Counted from the stretch's first letter, positions 20,946 to 32,160 are shown. The stretch is DNA of 64,000 bases from Helichrysum umbraculigerum (GCA_949592205.1 CATIUR010000004.1:82001337-82065336), one strand, 5' to 3'. Notes: generated by a model not told the origin, from the letters alone. Numbers and translations: made by a program.

Positions 20946-22502
20946 AAGACTAGTAAAAGATACGGAGTAGTACATTAACATATATACTAGGTTCACCGTT
21001 CACGTATCATTTTATGTACGTATAATATTCCTAGTTTCATTATAAAAACTTTACGCGGATCGGAGACAGTACGTAGGGGTATAGTACGTAGTTGTCCATT
21101 TATAAAGTTTCTCTCAACGTAAACGTAATTTTTAGATATATAAAAGACTATGGATACTTCATACAGCTATACACAAGTATATATGATCGATGTGTCGTAT
21201 CATATGATACCCTTTGTCTTTTATTTGAAAAAGAAAAATGACCTACTAAACCTATATATGTTCGGTTGTGGCATACCATAGAACCATACAACGATTATTG
21301 TATGTGACAACACACAATTAGATCTGATTATTTTGGCCAATGTGTCTATATATGGTCCTCTTCTATATCACGTACTATTATAAAACTTGCACAACTTATA
21401 CTCAATTAGATACCGTGGTAATAATCACAGTTTTCTTTCTTAAAAGGTATAAACATTTGATATATATTGTTATCGTTTATGTTTATGTTTGTGTTCGTTC
21501 ACTCGATTATACGCCAATTGCTAACTCCGCCCTTATACAGTATATATAGTAATCTATCATTACAAGTAGACAAGTAGTACAAACTGTAACACCCTCAAAT
21601 TTGGGTTCGCGGAAGCTGTCGGGTCGGGTGTTACTAAATCAAATATCACAGCACAAAGATATATAGCAAACGACTTCTAAATGAGACGTTTGTAAAACAG
21701 TTATTACATTTCCAAAAGTAAAGAGTTTACAGTAATATGAATTCACAAAAATGATTTCAATACATAGTTGTAGTACAAAAGTTATGCAAGAAATCCATAT
21801 TTGAAAACATGCGACTCGAGCTAGCGTAGCTTGTAGTGGTCAAAATCCTGCAGTCACCTGAGAACACATGCTAAAACAGGTCAGCTATAAAGCTAGTGAG
21901 TTCATAGGTTAGTTAAGTAAAACATGCAGTACAAACTGGTTGTATTTCAAAAGAAGTTCGTAAACTTGTTTGGATGGTTATAATGTATTAAGTTTAGTTC
22001 CCCTTTTGTAGTAATGGTAATCAAGGTTCCCGCAACCCTATGACTTAAACTAATAAGTATGTTTCTAAGTGTGTTCTCCAAGTGAATTCGTATGTTGTAC
22101 TACTTGTCGGAGTAGTACATCACAAGACCCCATGGTCGTAAGTTCAGGGTAGTTTCTAGAGACTGTATCAAGTACTCAAGGTCCTATCAGACTAACAAGT
22201 ACAAGAAATCAAGCAAGTGTGACACTACATGTCCCCACTATGTAACCACGTAAGTATAGGGTTGTCAAGTATAGCACCACGTGCTCAGTAAATGTAATCG
22301 GTTATGCAAGTACCTATAACATAGCGTACTAGTAAACAGTAATCGTAATAGCACCTCGTGCTTAGTAAGTTGTTATATCAGCACCTCGTGCTCAGTAAGT
22401 AGTTATATCAGCACCTCGTGCTCAGTAAGTAGTGGGTAATCATACCCGTATATATATAAGTGTACGTGCAGTTGTACAGGGTTTATGCATATCTGGCATA
22501 AG

Positions 22503-22668
22503 TAATCGGAAGTAGCACCACGTGCCAAGTAGTAATATAGTAATGTATACATCAACATGTATATGTAATCGGAAGTAGCACCACGTGCCAAGTAGTAATA
22601 TAGTAATGTATACATCAACATGTATATGTAATCGGAAGTAGCACCACGTGCCAAGTAGTGGTTCAACG
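22503..22668. repeat. 63-bp tandem repeats with CACGTG core
   Basis: Nearly three copies of a 63-bp unit starting at 22503, 22566 and 22629. Each carries GTAGCACCACGTGCC, which contains the G-box/E-box palindrome CACGTG bound by plant bHLH and bZIP factors. The same array is at 28739-28904 in the other LTR. Whether it drives transcription is unknown. Confidence 0.85.
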
Positions 22669-22670
22669 AA

Positions 22671-22777
22671 CCCGGAAGTAGCACAACGTGCCCGGAAGTA
22701 GCACAACGTGCCCGGAAGTAGCACAACGTGCCAAGTAGTAGCACAACGTGCTAAGTAGTAGCACAACGTGCTAAGTA
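22671..22777. repeat. 20-bp tandem repeats (GCACAACGTGC units)
   Basis: About five units of the form 'gcacaacgtgcccggaagta', the later ones with 'ctaagtagta' in place of 'cccggaagta'. It lies directly between the 63-bp and 24-bp arrays. Repeated at 28907-29013. Confidence 0.85.
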
Positions 22778-22921
22778 GTGGCACACAAGGCCGTACAGTA
22801 AGTGGCTCACAAGGCCGCACAGAAAGTGGCTCACAAGGCCGCACAGAAAGTGGCTCACAAGGCCGCACAGAAAGTGGCTCACAAGGCCGCACAGAAAGTG
22901 GCTCACAAGGCCGTACCGTGT
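22778..22921. repeat. 24-bp tandem array, six units
   Basis: Units begin at 22778, 22802, 22826, 22850, 22874 and 22898, each 'gtggctcacaaggccg' plus eight bases; first and last units are variants. All six are kept at 29014-29157 in the second LTR. Stop-free frames on both strands are a by-product of the 24-bp period. Confidence 0.9.
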
Positions 22922-23846
22922 ATGTAAGTATTTCAGCAAGTAAGGTACAGCATACAGCTTACCTAGTGGTTACCTCATGGTAGTATAGTATTCGCAAGAA
23001 ATCAGATACCTACAGTTATCATATAACAGCTAGGTATAGTACAGTGTATCTAAGTATGTGTAATCCCTACTTAGATATGGAAAGTAGCATACCGCGCCTA
23101 AGTATAGACAGTCATCACATAGTTGTTTGCGAGTCACTATAATGTAATCTGTTGGTCTATGTTACTGTCATGTATTCGAAATTCTCAATCATAATAGATA
23201 GGTTAACGCCCCCGTGGCATTACTTACACTGTTGCTAGCATGAATCTAGGAGTCCTCGATCCTAGATGTAAAGAGGTCAAAGTCCCTAGCAAGCCGTACT
23301 AGTTCAGTTCCAAGTGTTTTCTAAAATGGGGATACTTAATACATTTAAGTGTTTCAGAAAAGTAACATAATGTTAAACATACATGTTTATCAAGTAAGTC
23401 GGTTGTTCGTTTTATTTCAATCATTCAACAATGAAAAATAAGTACTTTACGAGCATGTGTTTCACCCCGAAAACAGTAAAACAGTTAAAGAGTGGGGCTA
23501 TGACTCACCTGGGAGAGCTAGCGATCCTAAGATACGCGCGTGTACAATGAAGACCTCCTAGTGTCCTAAACACGTAAGGTTTCGTATAAGTACATAGACA
23601 ATTATATAATTTATCCAATTCGTTTGCTTGATCGGTTAAACCGTACTCAATGTGTTCGACACGCGTTTATGTTTCAAGGTTTGTAAGAAAGTTCGGTTCG
23701 TTCGCGGTGTATTGGAATTATATTTTGAAAATATAATTATAGTGCTTTTCGTATAAATAACCTCGTTTAAACGCGTTTCGGTTCGTATATGTTTGCGGAT
23801 AAGTTTGACATTTTAAAAGTGAGTTTTTAGTTCAAAAACTGATGAT

Positions 23847-24230
23847 AGCGACACTTCATGCGTCACTGGTTGATTTATAGCGTCACTAAGCTAGTGACTC
23901 AAAGATTTGGAAATTTCAGACATTTAGCGACACTTCAGAAGTGTCGCTATAGGGTTAGTGACGCATATAGCGTCACTTCGTTAGTGTCGCTGTTGGTTAA
24001 GTGACGCCATTCGTTTCTACTGAAAGTTGTGGTTTCTGCTGACAATAGCGACACTTGAGAAGTGTCGCATGTTTCTGCCGAAAGTTATAGGCTTGCGTCA
24101 CTTAAGAAGTGACGGTGTGTGTGTGTGATAGCGGCACTTAGGTAGTGACGCTGTAGGGCGACTCGTTGACATAGCGACACTTAGTGACGCATGTACTGTT
24201 TTTGGTCTGTGGGCGACACTATCGCCTGCT
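23847..24230. repeat. Cluster of GCGACACTT/AAGTGTCGC palindromes in the LTR
   Basis: Includes a perfect palindrome with 12-bp arms and a one-base loop at 23925-23949, GTCACTA-3 nt-TAGTGAC at 23882-23898, GCGACACTT-3 nt-AAGTGTCGC at 24048-24068 and CGTCACTT-3 nt-AAGTGACG at 24096-24114. Arms alternate between GCGACACT and GCGTCACT with matching partners. Repeated at 30083-30466. Confidence 0.85.
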
Positions 24231-25008
24231 CGACGGGTTTTCACCAAAAACCACGGATCGAAGCCCAAAACTCCAAAATCGACAACAACAAACTTATATG
24301 ATGATAATACATGATGTATAAAGTGATATAAACATGATTTCAAGTGTAGATCGAAGGTTTTCTTACAAATCAAAATGAGATCCGAAAATGGTGAAATGAT
24401 GATGAAATCGGATGATGATGATGATGATGATGTTGTTGCTTCCACTTGGATGATACTCGACGATGGTGATGATGATTTCGTGATGGTGGAGGCGGTGGTC
24501 CGGCGGTGGTTGTGTAACCGAGAGAGAGAGAGAGAGAAGTAAGGGTGTGTTGGTGATGAAAATGAAAAGGGAAAGAAATGGGAGAAATGGGGAGGCCGGC
24601 TCCCCTTTTGTGGTGGGTTGGTTTCCCCAATTTGCGGTATAAAATACCCGTGTTTCGGTACCCGTTCGTAAAATAAATAATGTTTTTAATTTTCGTAATA
24701 TTTATTCGTATAATTAATAATGGTTTCGGGTCGGAACATTTTATAAAAATAAAATGTTTAAATTTAAGTTGTACGAGTTATTTTGGTTTTTATATATATC
24801 ATTTTTAAATGATACGAAAGTATTTAAGTTTCGTCTAGCTAAAACATGTTTTAAACAAAACGGTTGATGTTCTAACATAGTTTAATATTTCCGCGTAAAT
24901 AACGTTTATTAAAATAATAACACATTATTTAAAAGTAATACGTACTAAATACGATTGTTTAAAGTTTAAAATAGGCGCGAAAGTTGGCCTTTTTGACCGG
25001 GTGTTACA

Positions 25009-25024
25009 TTCTCCCCCTGTTAAG
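25009..25024 (-). other. Polypurine tract of the gag-only Gypsy element
   Basis: Minus-strand CTTAACAGGGGGAGAA directly precedes the LTR start TGTAACACCC. The same arrangement is found in the chromovirus at 42821. Confidence 0.8.
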
Positions 25025-25510
25025 AAAATTTCGTCCCGAAATTTAAAGTAGGGTCGTGGTCGCGCGTGGTCTGGGGAGCAATGTTCGTATGAGGCGTTTG
25101 TCGAGTAACTTGTAGACGTAAGGTGTCTATGACGAGGTTGGATAGCAGTCAACCGATGACTATATCGTTGTTTATCGTTGTAGTCACATTCTGACTATGT
25201 TGTTTATTCGATGTATGATTAATTTGTGGTTACTAGTTAACCGTTTACGTCGTACTCCATTCGGGACTAGATAGTTGTCACATAGTGACCGTTTTATGAA
25301 TTGTCCTATCAGGACCAAATATCTAGTAGATAATAGATTAGCTAGTCTGCTGAAAGCAAACTCTAAACGTTTATGTTGGCCTAGGTAAACTAGCCCTATC
25401 GTACATTCGGCACTAAATCAATGCCACACGGTATTAAGTAATAAGTAACACGTACTTAGTGTAAATTAAAATGGTTAAGTTCTAGATGAAGGACGCACCC
25501 ATAATAGAAA

Positions 25511-26533
25511 TCAGAGGTTAGTCAGGCGTCGTTGAAAAATTTTCGGGCAGTCCCTTTTGAAATGTCCGGGATTCCCACATTCGAAACAGATTCTTGGAGC
25601 GTTAGGGTTTGAGATAGTAGTAGGGACTCTGCAGTTCTTAGTTGGGTGCCCATAGCTTTTGCACCTATCGCATGGCGTGCCACATGCCCCCGTATGATGG
25701 CTTTCGCATTCGGGGCAGAAGGGTTTGTTTCCCTTGTATTTCTTCTCTCCGGGTTTGATTATATTGAGTGGTACGGGTTCAGGTCTTAAGGTTAGCTCGT
25801 GGTTATTGCTGGGATTTCCGTCCCATTTCCTCTTGCTATTGGGATTAGGAGATCGAGGGAGTGTTTCATAGTTTGCTTTCATCGCCATTAGTTCATGAGC
25901 TAAACGTATGGCGTTTCGAATGGTTGTAGGTGCGGCTGAGGTAAGGTTCCCTCGGATAGGTTCAGGGAGACCTAGAATGTACTTTCTGATACGCGTGGAC
26001 TCAGAGTTTACTATGCTTGGGCATAAAGGTGCCAATTGTTGGAATCGAGTGGTGTACAATGTGATGTCATTCCCTTTTACAGCGAGGTTCCAGAGTTCAA
26101 CCTCAAGTTGACGTATTTCCTCGTTAGGGCAGTACTCCTCCTTGAGCATTTGTTTCAGTTCCTCCCAATGCATCCTGTAAGCAACGTCGGTGCTCATGGA
26201 ATGAACTTGAGTGTTCCACCAGGTAAGTGCACCTTCCTCAAAAGTGCAGGTAGAGAGTTTGACCTTGCGGTCGTCAGGGCATTCGCAGAGACAGAATATA
26301 GATTCCATTTTGTCAATCCACCTAGTTAAGCCAATAGCTCCTTCGGTTCCCGAGAAGTGTAGTGGTTTGCACCTCATAAATTCTTTATAAGTGCAGGGTC
26401 TCGTTTGGAGTGGGTTGTTCAGTGTGGCTTCGCCGTCAGTTCGTAAATTTCGTGAGAGTAACGCATCGGTCACTCCTTGAGCAATGTATCGGGCGAGTTC
26501 AGCTTCGTCGAAAGTCAGTTGTCTTGAAGACAT
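25511..26533 (-). CDS. gag: Gypsy Gag, 340 aa, two zinc knuckles; sole gene of its element
   Basis: ATG at 26533 (MSSRQLTFDEAELARYI). The retrotransposon Gag capsid domain runs about residues 50-200, with FSGTEGAIGLTRWIDKMESI, the FEEGALTWWNTQV block, EELKQMLKEEYCPNEE and RFQQLAPLCP. Two CCHC knuckles near the C-terminus are CDRCKSYGHPTKNC (about 288-301) and CFECGNPGHFKRDC (about 316-329). It ends 11 residues later instead of continuing into protease. It would form the cytoplasmic particle and bind RNA. It resembles the Gag of the chromovirus at 45373-47466 (both have a GTEGAIG block and a tryptophan-rich TWWN block), so that lineage is a possible enzyme donor. The reading frame is intact. 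Confidence 0.9.
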   Translation of the reverse strand: MSSRQLTFDEAELARYIAQGVTDALLSRNLRTDGEATLNNPLQTRPCTYKEFMRCKPLHFSGTEGAIGLTRWIDKMESIFCLCECPDDRKVKLSTCTFEEGALTWWNTQVHSMSTDVAYRMHWEELKQMLKEEYCPNEEIRQLEVELWNLAVKGNDITLYTTRFQQLAPLCPSIVNSESTRIRKYILGLPEPIRGNLTSAAPTTIRNAIRLAHELMAMKANYETLPRSPNPNSKRKWDGNPSNNHELTLRPEPVPLNIIKPGEKKYKGNKPFCPECESHHTGACGTPCDRCKSYGHPTKNCRVPTTISNPNAPRICFECGNPGHFKRDCPKIFQRRLTNL

Positions 26534-27805
26534 GTTCCTTTAAGAAGGCAAATGTGTGTAAGTTGTCGTGATAGTGTGGATTTCCCCAAGTATTTTATTT
26601 GTAATCAATTGAGTTCATGTTGTTGTCGTAGTCTAACAGACTATATAATGTAGTACTAGAGTACTATAGATGTAATTCTAACGAATTAGACTGCACTCAT
26701 CGAATGAGGCATAACATGCCTCAGTAGTCGTGTGTGGCACTTCATGCCTAGTAAGGTAATCACGTATGCGTATAACTGTATAAATGCTTATGGCAAGTGT
26801 TCCTACATAAAGCAATCAAGTGGGACACCTCGTGTCCAGTAGAGTAGTCACATATACATATATGGTGTACACGTAACTATACAAGTATACGTGCGTAGTA
26901 AAAGTCAGGTGTGGCATCTCGTGCCCAGTTAAGTAAATGTATATGTATATATATAATTCGTACATGTAACTCTAACAAGTCTACATATATATCGAAAGTA
27001 GCACCTAGTGCCCGGAAGTAGTACAAAAGTACCATGAAACGCAGCACTCAGTGCCGTAATGTAGCGCCCGCGGCACCGTAATTGCAGTACCCATGTACTG
27101 TGAGCGTAGCATCAACATGCTAAATGCAGTATAAACATACTGTGTAGTTGCAGCACCACGTGCTGTGTGTTGTGCCCAAAGCACCATGTGACACCACGTG
27201 TCATGAGTTGTTTAATTGTAGCCCTACGGCCAAAATACGTTGTAATTATGTGATTTCTTGAATGTAGCACAGAGGCTAGAATGTGAGTGCCAAGGCACTA
27301 AAGTATTGATTTGATTGATCTACATGATCAAGTTGTGATTCTAAATAATTTCCGTTGTGGACTTAGTCAACAATAATCTGTCGTGACCAACCTGGTCAAA
27401 ATTTGAGGTTAAGTCGTAAAGGTTGGGAAGCTGGCGATATGCCACTTCGAGAGTATATATCAGTACTACAGCGGAATCATGTCAGATGTGATCGTACCTA
27501 CACGTATACAGATATGTAGGAGTAATATACACGTAAGGCCTATTCATATATACCTACAGTACATATAATAGCCTAGGGTGTCTAGCAATAACAAATAACA
27601 ATCAGAGTCATCTATCGTATTCCTGATTCCGTATAACCCCTTTCAGCTTTCTCATCATCTTCATTTAATTGTACATAACTGGCCAGGCTATGTTAAATTA
27701 AACTTGTATGATGAAATCACTGAACCAGTCATACCTAATAAGGAATACTGCCTAACGGTCATAGTCTAGGCCCACTAAATGCAACCTAGTTCACTATAAC
27801 CTTAG
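26534..27805 (-). other. Leader of the gag-only element with a mini-hairpin array
   Basis: 1.27 kb untranslated leader. From about 26720 to 27230 it holds more than ten short inverted repeats with 4-6 bp arms and 3-4 nt loops. Perfect 6-bp examples are CAGTAC..GTACTG (27085-27100), TAGCAT..ATGCTA (27107-27122), CAGTAT..ATACTG (27127-27142), CAGCAC..GTGCTG (27151-27165) and TGACAC..GTGTCA (27189-27203). No ORF of substance. Confidence 0.8.
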
Positions 27806-27817
27806 GCTCTGATACCA
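27806..27817 (-). other. Primer-binding site (initiator Met-tRNA) of the gag-only Gypsy element
   Basis: Minus-strand TGGTATCAGAGC, three bases from the 5' LTR end. Confidence 0.92.
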
Positions 27818-27820
27818 ATC

Positions 27821-30800
27821 TGTAACACCCTCAAATTTGGGTTCGCGGAAGCTGTCGGGTCGGGTGTTACTAAATCAAATATCACAGCACAAAGATATAT
27901 AGCAAACGACTTCTAAATGAGACGTTTGTAAAACAGTTATTACATTTCCAAAAGTAAAGAGTTTACAGTAATATGAATTCACAAAAATGATTTCAATACA
28001 TAGTTGTAGTACAAAAGTTATGCAAGAAATCCATATTTGAAAACATGCGACTCGAGCTAGCGTAGCTTGTAGTGGTCAAAATCCTGCAGTCACCTGAGAA
28101 CACATGCTAAAACAGGTCAGCTATAAAGCTGGTGAGTTCATAGGTTAGTTAAGTAAAACATGCAGTACAAACTGGTTGTATTTCAAAAGAAGTTCGTAAA
28201 CTTGTTTGGATGGTTATAATGTATTAAGTTTAGTTCCCCTTTTGTAGTAATGGTAATCAAGGTTCCCGCAACCCTATGACTTAAACTAATAAGTATGTTT
28301 CTAAGTGTGTTCTCCAAGTGAATTCGTATGTTGTACTACTTGTCGGAGTAGTACATCACAAGACCCCATGGTCGTAAGTTCAGGGTAGTTTCTAGAGACT
28401 GTATCAAGTACTCAAGGTCCTATCAGACTAACAAGTACAAGAAATCAAGCAAGTGTGACACTACATGTCCCCACTATGTAACCACGTAAGTATAGGGTTG
28501 TCAAGTATAGCACCACGTGCTCAGTAAATGTAATCGGTTATGCAAGTACCTATAACATAGCGTACTAGTAAACAGTAATCGTAATAGCACCTCGTGCTTA
28601 GTAAGTTGTTATATCAGCACCTCGTGCTCAGTAAGTAGTTATATCAGCACCTCGTGCTCAGTAAGTAGTGGGTAATCATACCCGTATATATATAAGTGTA
28701 CGTGCAGTTGTACAGGGTTTATGCATATCTGGCATAAGTAATCGGAAGTAGCACCACGTGCCAAGTAGTAATATAGTAATGTATACATCAACATGTATAT
28801 GTAATCGGAAGTAGCACCACGTGCCAAGTAGTAATATAGTAATGTATACATCAACATGTATATGTAATCGGAAGTAGCACCACGTGCCAAGTAGTGGTTC
28901 AACGAACCCGGAAGTAGCACAACGTGCCCGGAAGTAGCACAACGTGCCCGGAAGTAGCACAACGTGCCAAGTAGTAGCACAACGTGCTAAGTAGTAGCAC
29001 AACGTGCTAAGTAGTGGCACACAAGGCCGTACAGTAAGTGGCTCACAAGGCCGCACAGAAAGTGGCTCACAAGGCCGCACAGAAAGTGGCTCACAAGGCC
29101 GCACAGAAAGTGGCTCACAAGGCCGCACAGAAAGTGGCTCACAAGGCCGTACCGTGTATGTAAGTATTTCAGCAAGTAAGGTACAGCATACAGCTTACCT
29201 AGTGGTTACCTCATGGTAGTATAGTATTCGCAAGAAATCAGATACCTACAGTTATCATATAACAGCTAGGTATAGTACAGTGTATCTAAGTATGTGTAAT
29301 CCCTACTTAGATATGGAAAGTAGCATACCGCGCCTAAGTATAGACAGTCATCACATAGTTGTTTGCGAGTCACTATAATGTAATCTGTTGGTCTATGTTA
29401 CTGTCATGTATTCGAAATTCTCAATCATAATAGATAGGTTAACGCCCCCGTGGCATTACTTACACTGTTGCTAGCATGAATCTAGGAGTCCTCGATCCTA
29501 GATGTAAAGAGGTCAAAGTCCCTAGCAAGCCGTACTAGTTCAGTTCCAAGTGTTTTCTAAAATGGGGATACTTAATACATTTAAGTGTTTCAGAAAAGTA
29601 ACATAATGTTAAACATACATGTTTATCAAGTAAGTCGGTTGTTCGTTTTATTTCAATCATTCAACAATGAAAAATAAGTACTTTACGAGCATGTGTTTCA
29701 CCCCGAAAACAGTAAAACAGTTAAAGAGTGGGGCTATGACTCACCTGGGAGAGCTAGCGATCCTAAGATACGCGCGTGTACAATGAAGACCTCCTAGTGT
29801 CCTAAACACGTAAGGTTTCGTATAAGTACATAGACAATTATATAATTTATCCAATTCGTTTGCTTGATCGGTTAAACCGTACTCAATGTGTTCGACACGC
29901 GTTTATGTTTCAAGGTTTGTAAGAAAGTTCGGTTCGTTCGCGGTGTATTGGAATTATATTTTGAAAATATAATTATAGTGCTTTTCGTATAAATAACCTC
30001 GTTTAAACGCGTTTCGGTTCGTATATGTTTGCGGATAAGTTTGACATTTTAAAAGTGAGTTTTTAGTTCAAAAACTGATGATAGCGACACTTCATGCGTC
30101 ACTGGTTGATTTATAGCGTCACTAAGCTAGTGACTCAAAGATTTGGAAATTTCAGACATTTAGCGACACTTCAGAAGTGTCGCTATAGGGTTAGTGACGC
30201 ATATAGCGTCACTTCGTTAGTGTCGCTGTTGGTTAAGTGACGCCATTCGTTTCTACTGAAAGTTGTGGTTTCTGCTGACAATAGCGACACTTGAGAAGTG
30301 TCGCATGTTTCTGCCGAAAGTTATAGGCTTGCGTCACTTAAGAAGTGACGGTGTGTGTGTGTGATAGCGGCACTTAGGTAGTGACGCTGTAGGGCGACTC
30401 GTTGACATAGCGACACTTAGTGACGCATGTACTGTTTTTGGTCTGTGGGCGACACTATCGCCTGCTCGACGGGTTTTCACCAAAAACCACGGATCGAAGC
30501 CCAAAACTCCAAAATCGACAACAACAAACTTATATGATGATAATACATGATGTATAAAGTGATATAAACATGATTTCAAGTGTAGATCGAAGGTTTTCTT
30601 ACAAATCAAAATGAGATCCGAAAATGGTGAAATGATGATGAAATCGGATGATGATGATGATGATGATGTTGTTGCTTCCACTTGGATGATACTCGACGAT
30701 GGTGATGATGATTTCGTGATGGTGGAGGCGGTGGTCCGGCGGTGGTTGTGTAACCGAGAGAGAGAGAGAGAGAAGTAAGGGTGTGTTGGTGATGAAAATG

Positions 30801-31244
30801 AAAAGGGAAAGAAATGGGAGAAATGGGGAGGCCGGCTCCCCTTTTGTGGTGGGTTGGTTTCCCCAATTTGCGGTATAAAATACCCGTGTTTCGGTACCCG
30901 TTCGTAAAATAAATAATGTTTTAAATTTTCGTAATATTTATTCGTATAATTAATAATGGTTTCGGGTCGGAACATTTTATAAAAATAAAATGTTTAAATT
31001 TAAGTTGTACGAGTTATTTTGGTTTTTATATATATCATTTTTAAATGATACGAAAGTATTTAAGTTTCGTCTAGCTAAAACATGTTTTAAACAAAACGGT
31101 TGATGTTCTAACATAGTTTAATATTTCCGCGTAAATAACGTTTATTAAAATAATAACACATTATTTAAAAGTAATACGTACTAAATACGATTGTTTAAAG
31201 TTTAAAATAGGCGCGAAAGTTGGCCTTTTTGACCGGGTGTTACA
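27821..31244 (-). repeat. 5' LTR of the gag-only Gypsy element
   Basis: 3,424 bp, the same length as the copy at 21585-25008 and essentially identical, including all internal tandem arrays and palindrome clusters. Confidence 0.93.
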
Positions 31245-31515
31245 CAAACAATTATGTATCGGGGTGTCAATTGTGATATAGATTTAACTGTCAATCTATG
31301 CGTGTGTCGTTGAATCGTGGTCTTCATCACAAAGCGGGAACTGTACAATTATTTTTCAACTCCAATTAGATTTGAGTACGTTATTCATAAATTAGTATCA
31401 ATGAGAGATCAAACTCGTAAATCGCGCTTATCATTACTATATTATACCCTTTCTTGGATCGGGTGCAAAGGGTATAAATATGATATCCGAACATGGCCTG
31501 AAACCTTGGCGGCTT

Positions 31516-31742
31516 GGTGAGTGGCAATTTGAGACTCATGGGTCTAGTTGGGTTTTTCTAATCTTTATAGATGGGTCTAGTTGGGTAATTAAAAAAAAGA
31601 TTAAGTATATCATTATTACTCATTATGACCCAATAGGTAATAATGATATACTTAAGCCTTATTTTAATTACCCAATTAGACCCATCTATAAAAATTAGAA
31701 AAACCCAACTAGACTCATGAGTCTCAAATTGACACCTCTAAT
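31516..31742. mobile_element. Long foldback (inverted-repeat) element, about 227 bp
   Basis: The left arm (about 31516-31620) and right arm (about 31625-31742) are complementary over nearly their whole length. Matching landmarks are 'caatttgagactcatg', 'tctagttgggtttttctaat', 'tatagatgggtcta', 'ttgggtaattaaaa' and 'aagtatatcattatta'. The loop is only a few bases around 'tcattatgaccca'. Transcribed, it would make one near-perfect hairpin of about 100 bp. Most likely a foldback MITE; an siRNA-type precursor is possible. Confidence 0.75.
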
Positions 31743-31967
31743 AATGTCCTTGTTAAAATCTTCTAAAATTTTCAAATCGATACCAAATTGTAACTATTTA
31801 GTGTAACTTAAAAATTATTTTTAGTGCTAGTAGTTTGATAAAGATACGTTTAACTGGCCACGCGCATGATATGTGATGCGATAAAACATTTTTAACGAAG
31901 TTACAAATATTTACTCCATCTTTCTTCATATAAATATAGAAAATTTATAGAAGATTTCAAGATTATA

Positions 31968-32160
31968 CTCGTCTCAATTTATTTTTCCATCTTTTCATTA
32001 TGTTTTGTCATAAAATAGTTCACCTTTTAAAATCAACCAACCAATTAAAATACTTGAGAATGTTAACGATGAAATTCTATTAGTGTTCAACTATAATAAA
32101 TGCACTTTTATTAAACTGTGTATTTCTTGTTTAGTGACAATAATTTTGAGACGGATGAAG
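31968..32160. mobile_element. Degenerate Stowaway-like MITE, 193 bp
   Basis: Starts CTCGTCTCAATTTATTTTTCC and ends with the complement of CTTCATCCGTCTCAAAATTATTG. TA flanks both ends (31966-31967, 32161-32162). Size and ends resemble 18156-18341, but with more divergence. Confidence 0.58.

Larger units (their letters stand above)
18342..21579. other. Flanking intergenic DNA without a recognised gene
   Basis: AT-rich sequence with small MITE-like elements (listed separately). A CTTTC pentanucleotide run lies at about 19176-19208. ORFs around 18896-19288 on both strands are short, overlap each other and show no domain. It is the least repetitive part of the window with 31250-34961, but I cannot identify an exon. 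Confidence 0.5.
21585..25008 (-). repeat. 3' LTR of the gag-only Gypsy element (TGTAACACCC..GGGTGTTACA)
   Basis: 3,424 bp. It contains from left to right AGCAC..GTGCT mini-palindromes (22270-22400), 63-bp repeats with CACGTG cores, 20-bp repeats, a 24-bp tandem array, a GCGACAC/GTGTCGC palindrome cluster (23847-24230), a GAT microsatellite (24390-24430) and a GA run near 24520. ORFs inside it come from these repeats and are not genes. Confidence 0.93.
21585..31244 (-). mobile_element. Young gag-only (TR-GAG-like) Gypsy retrotransposon, 9,660 bp
   Basis: Two 3,424-bp LTRs (21585-25008 and 27821-31244) enclose only 2,812 bp of internal DNA. Target duplication CAAAC is at 21580-21584 and 31245-31249. 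The primer site and purine tract show minus-strand sense. The only ORF of substance is a 340-residue Gag with two zinc knuckles; protease, RT, RNase H, integrase and chromodomain are absent, not just mutated. I saw two differences between the LTRs (21896/28132 region and 24685/30921 region), so the insertion is very recent. It must depend on another element's enzymes. Known plant parallels are TR-GAG and LARD non-autonomous elements. Confidence 0.92.

Noticed and set aside
22778..22921. CRISPR-like array of regular 24-bp repeats
   Set aside because: Units are head-to-tail without unique spacers, in plant DNA inside an LTR.
22403..22983. Overlapping ORFs on both strands with repeated RPCEPLSV-like or QGRTESGS-like peptides (also 28639-29219)
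   Set aside because: They arise from the 24-bp, 20-bp and 63-bp tandem arrays, whose periods leave some frames open. They are duplicated with the LTR and have no start context or domain.
24098..24630. His-, Ser- and Pro-rich ORFs (also 30334-30975)
   Set aside because: Products of GAT, GGT and GA microsatellites in the LTR, repeated in both copies.
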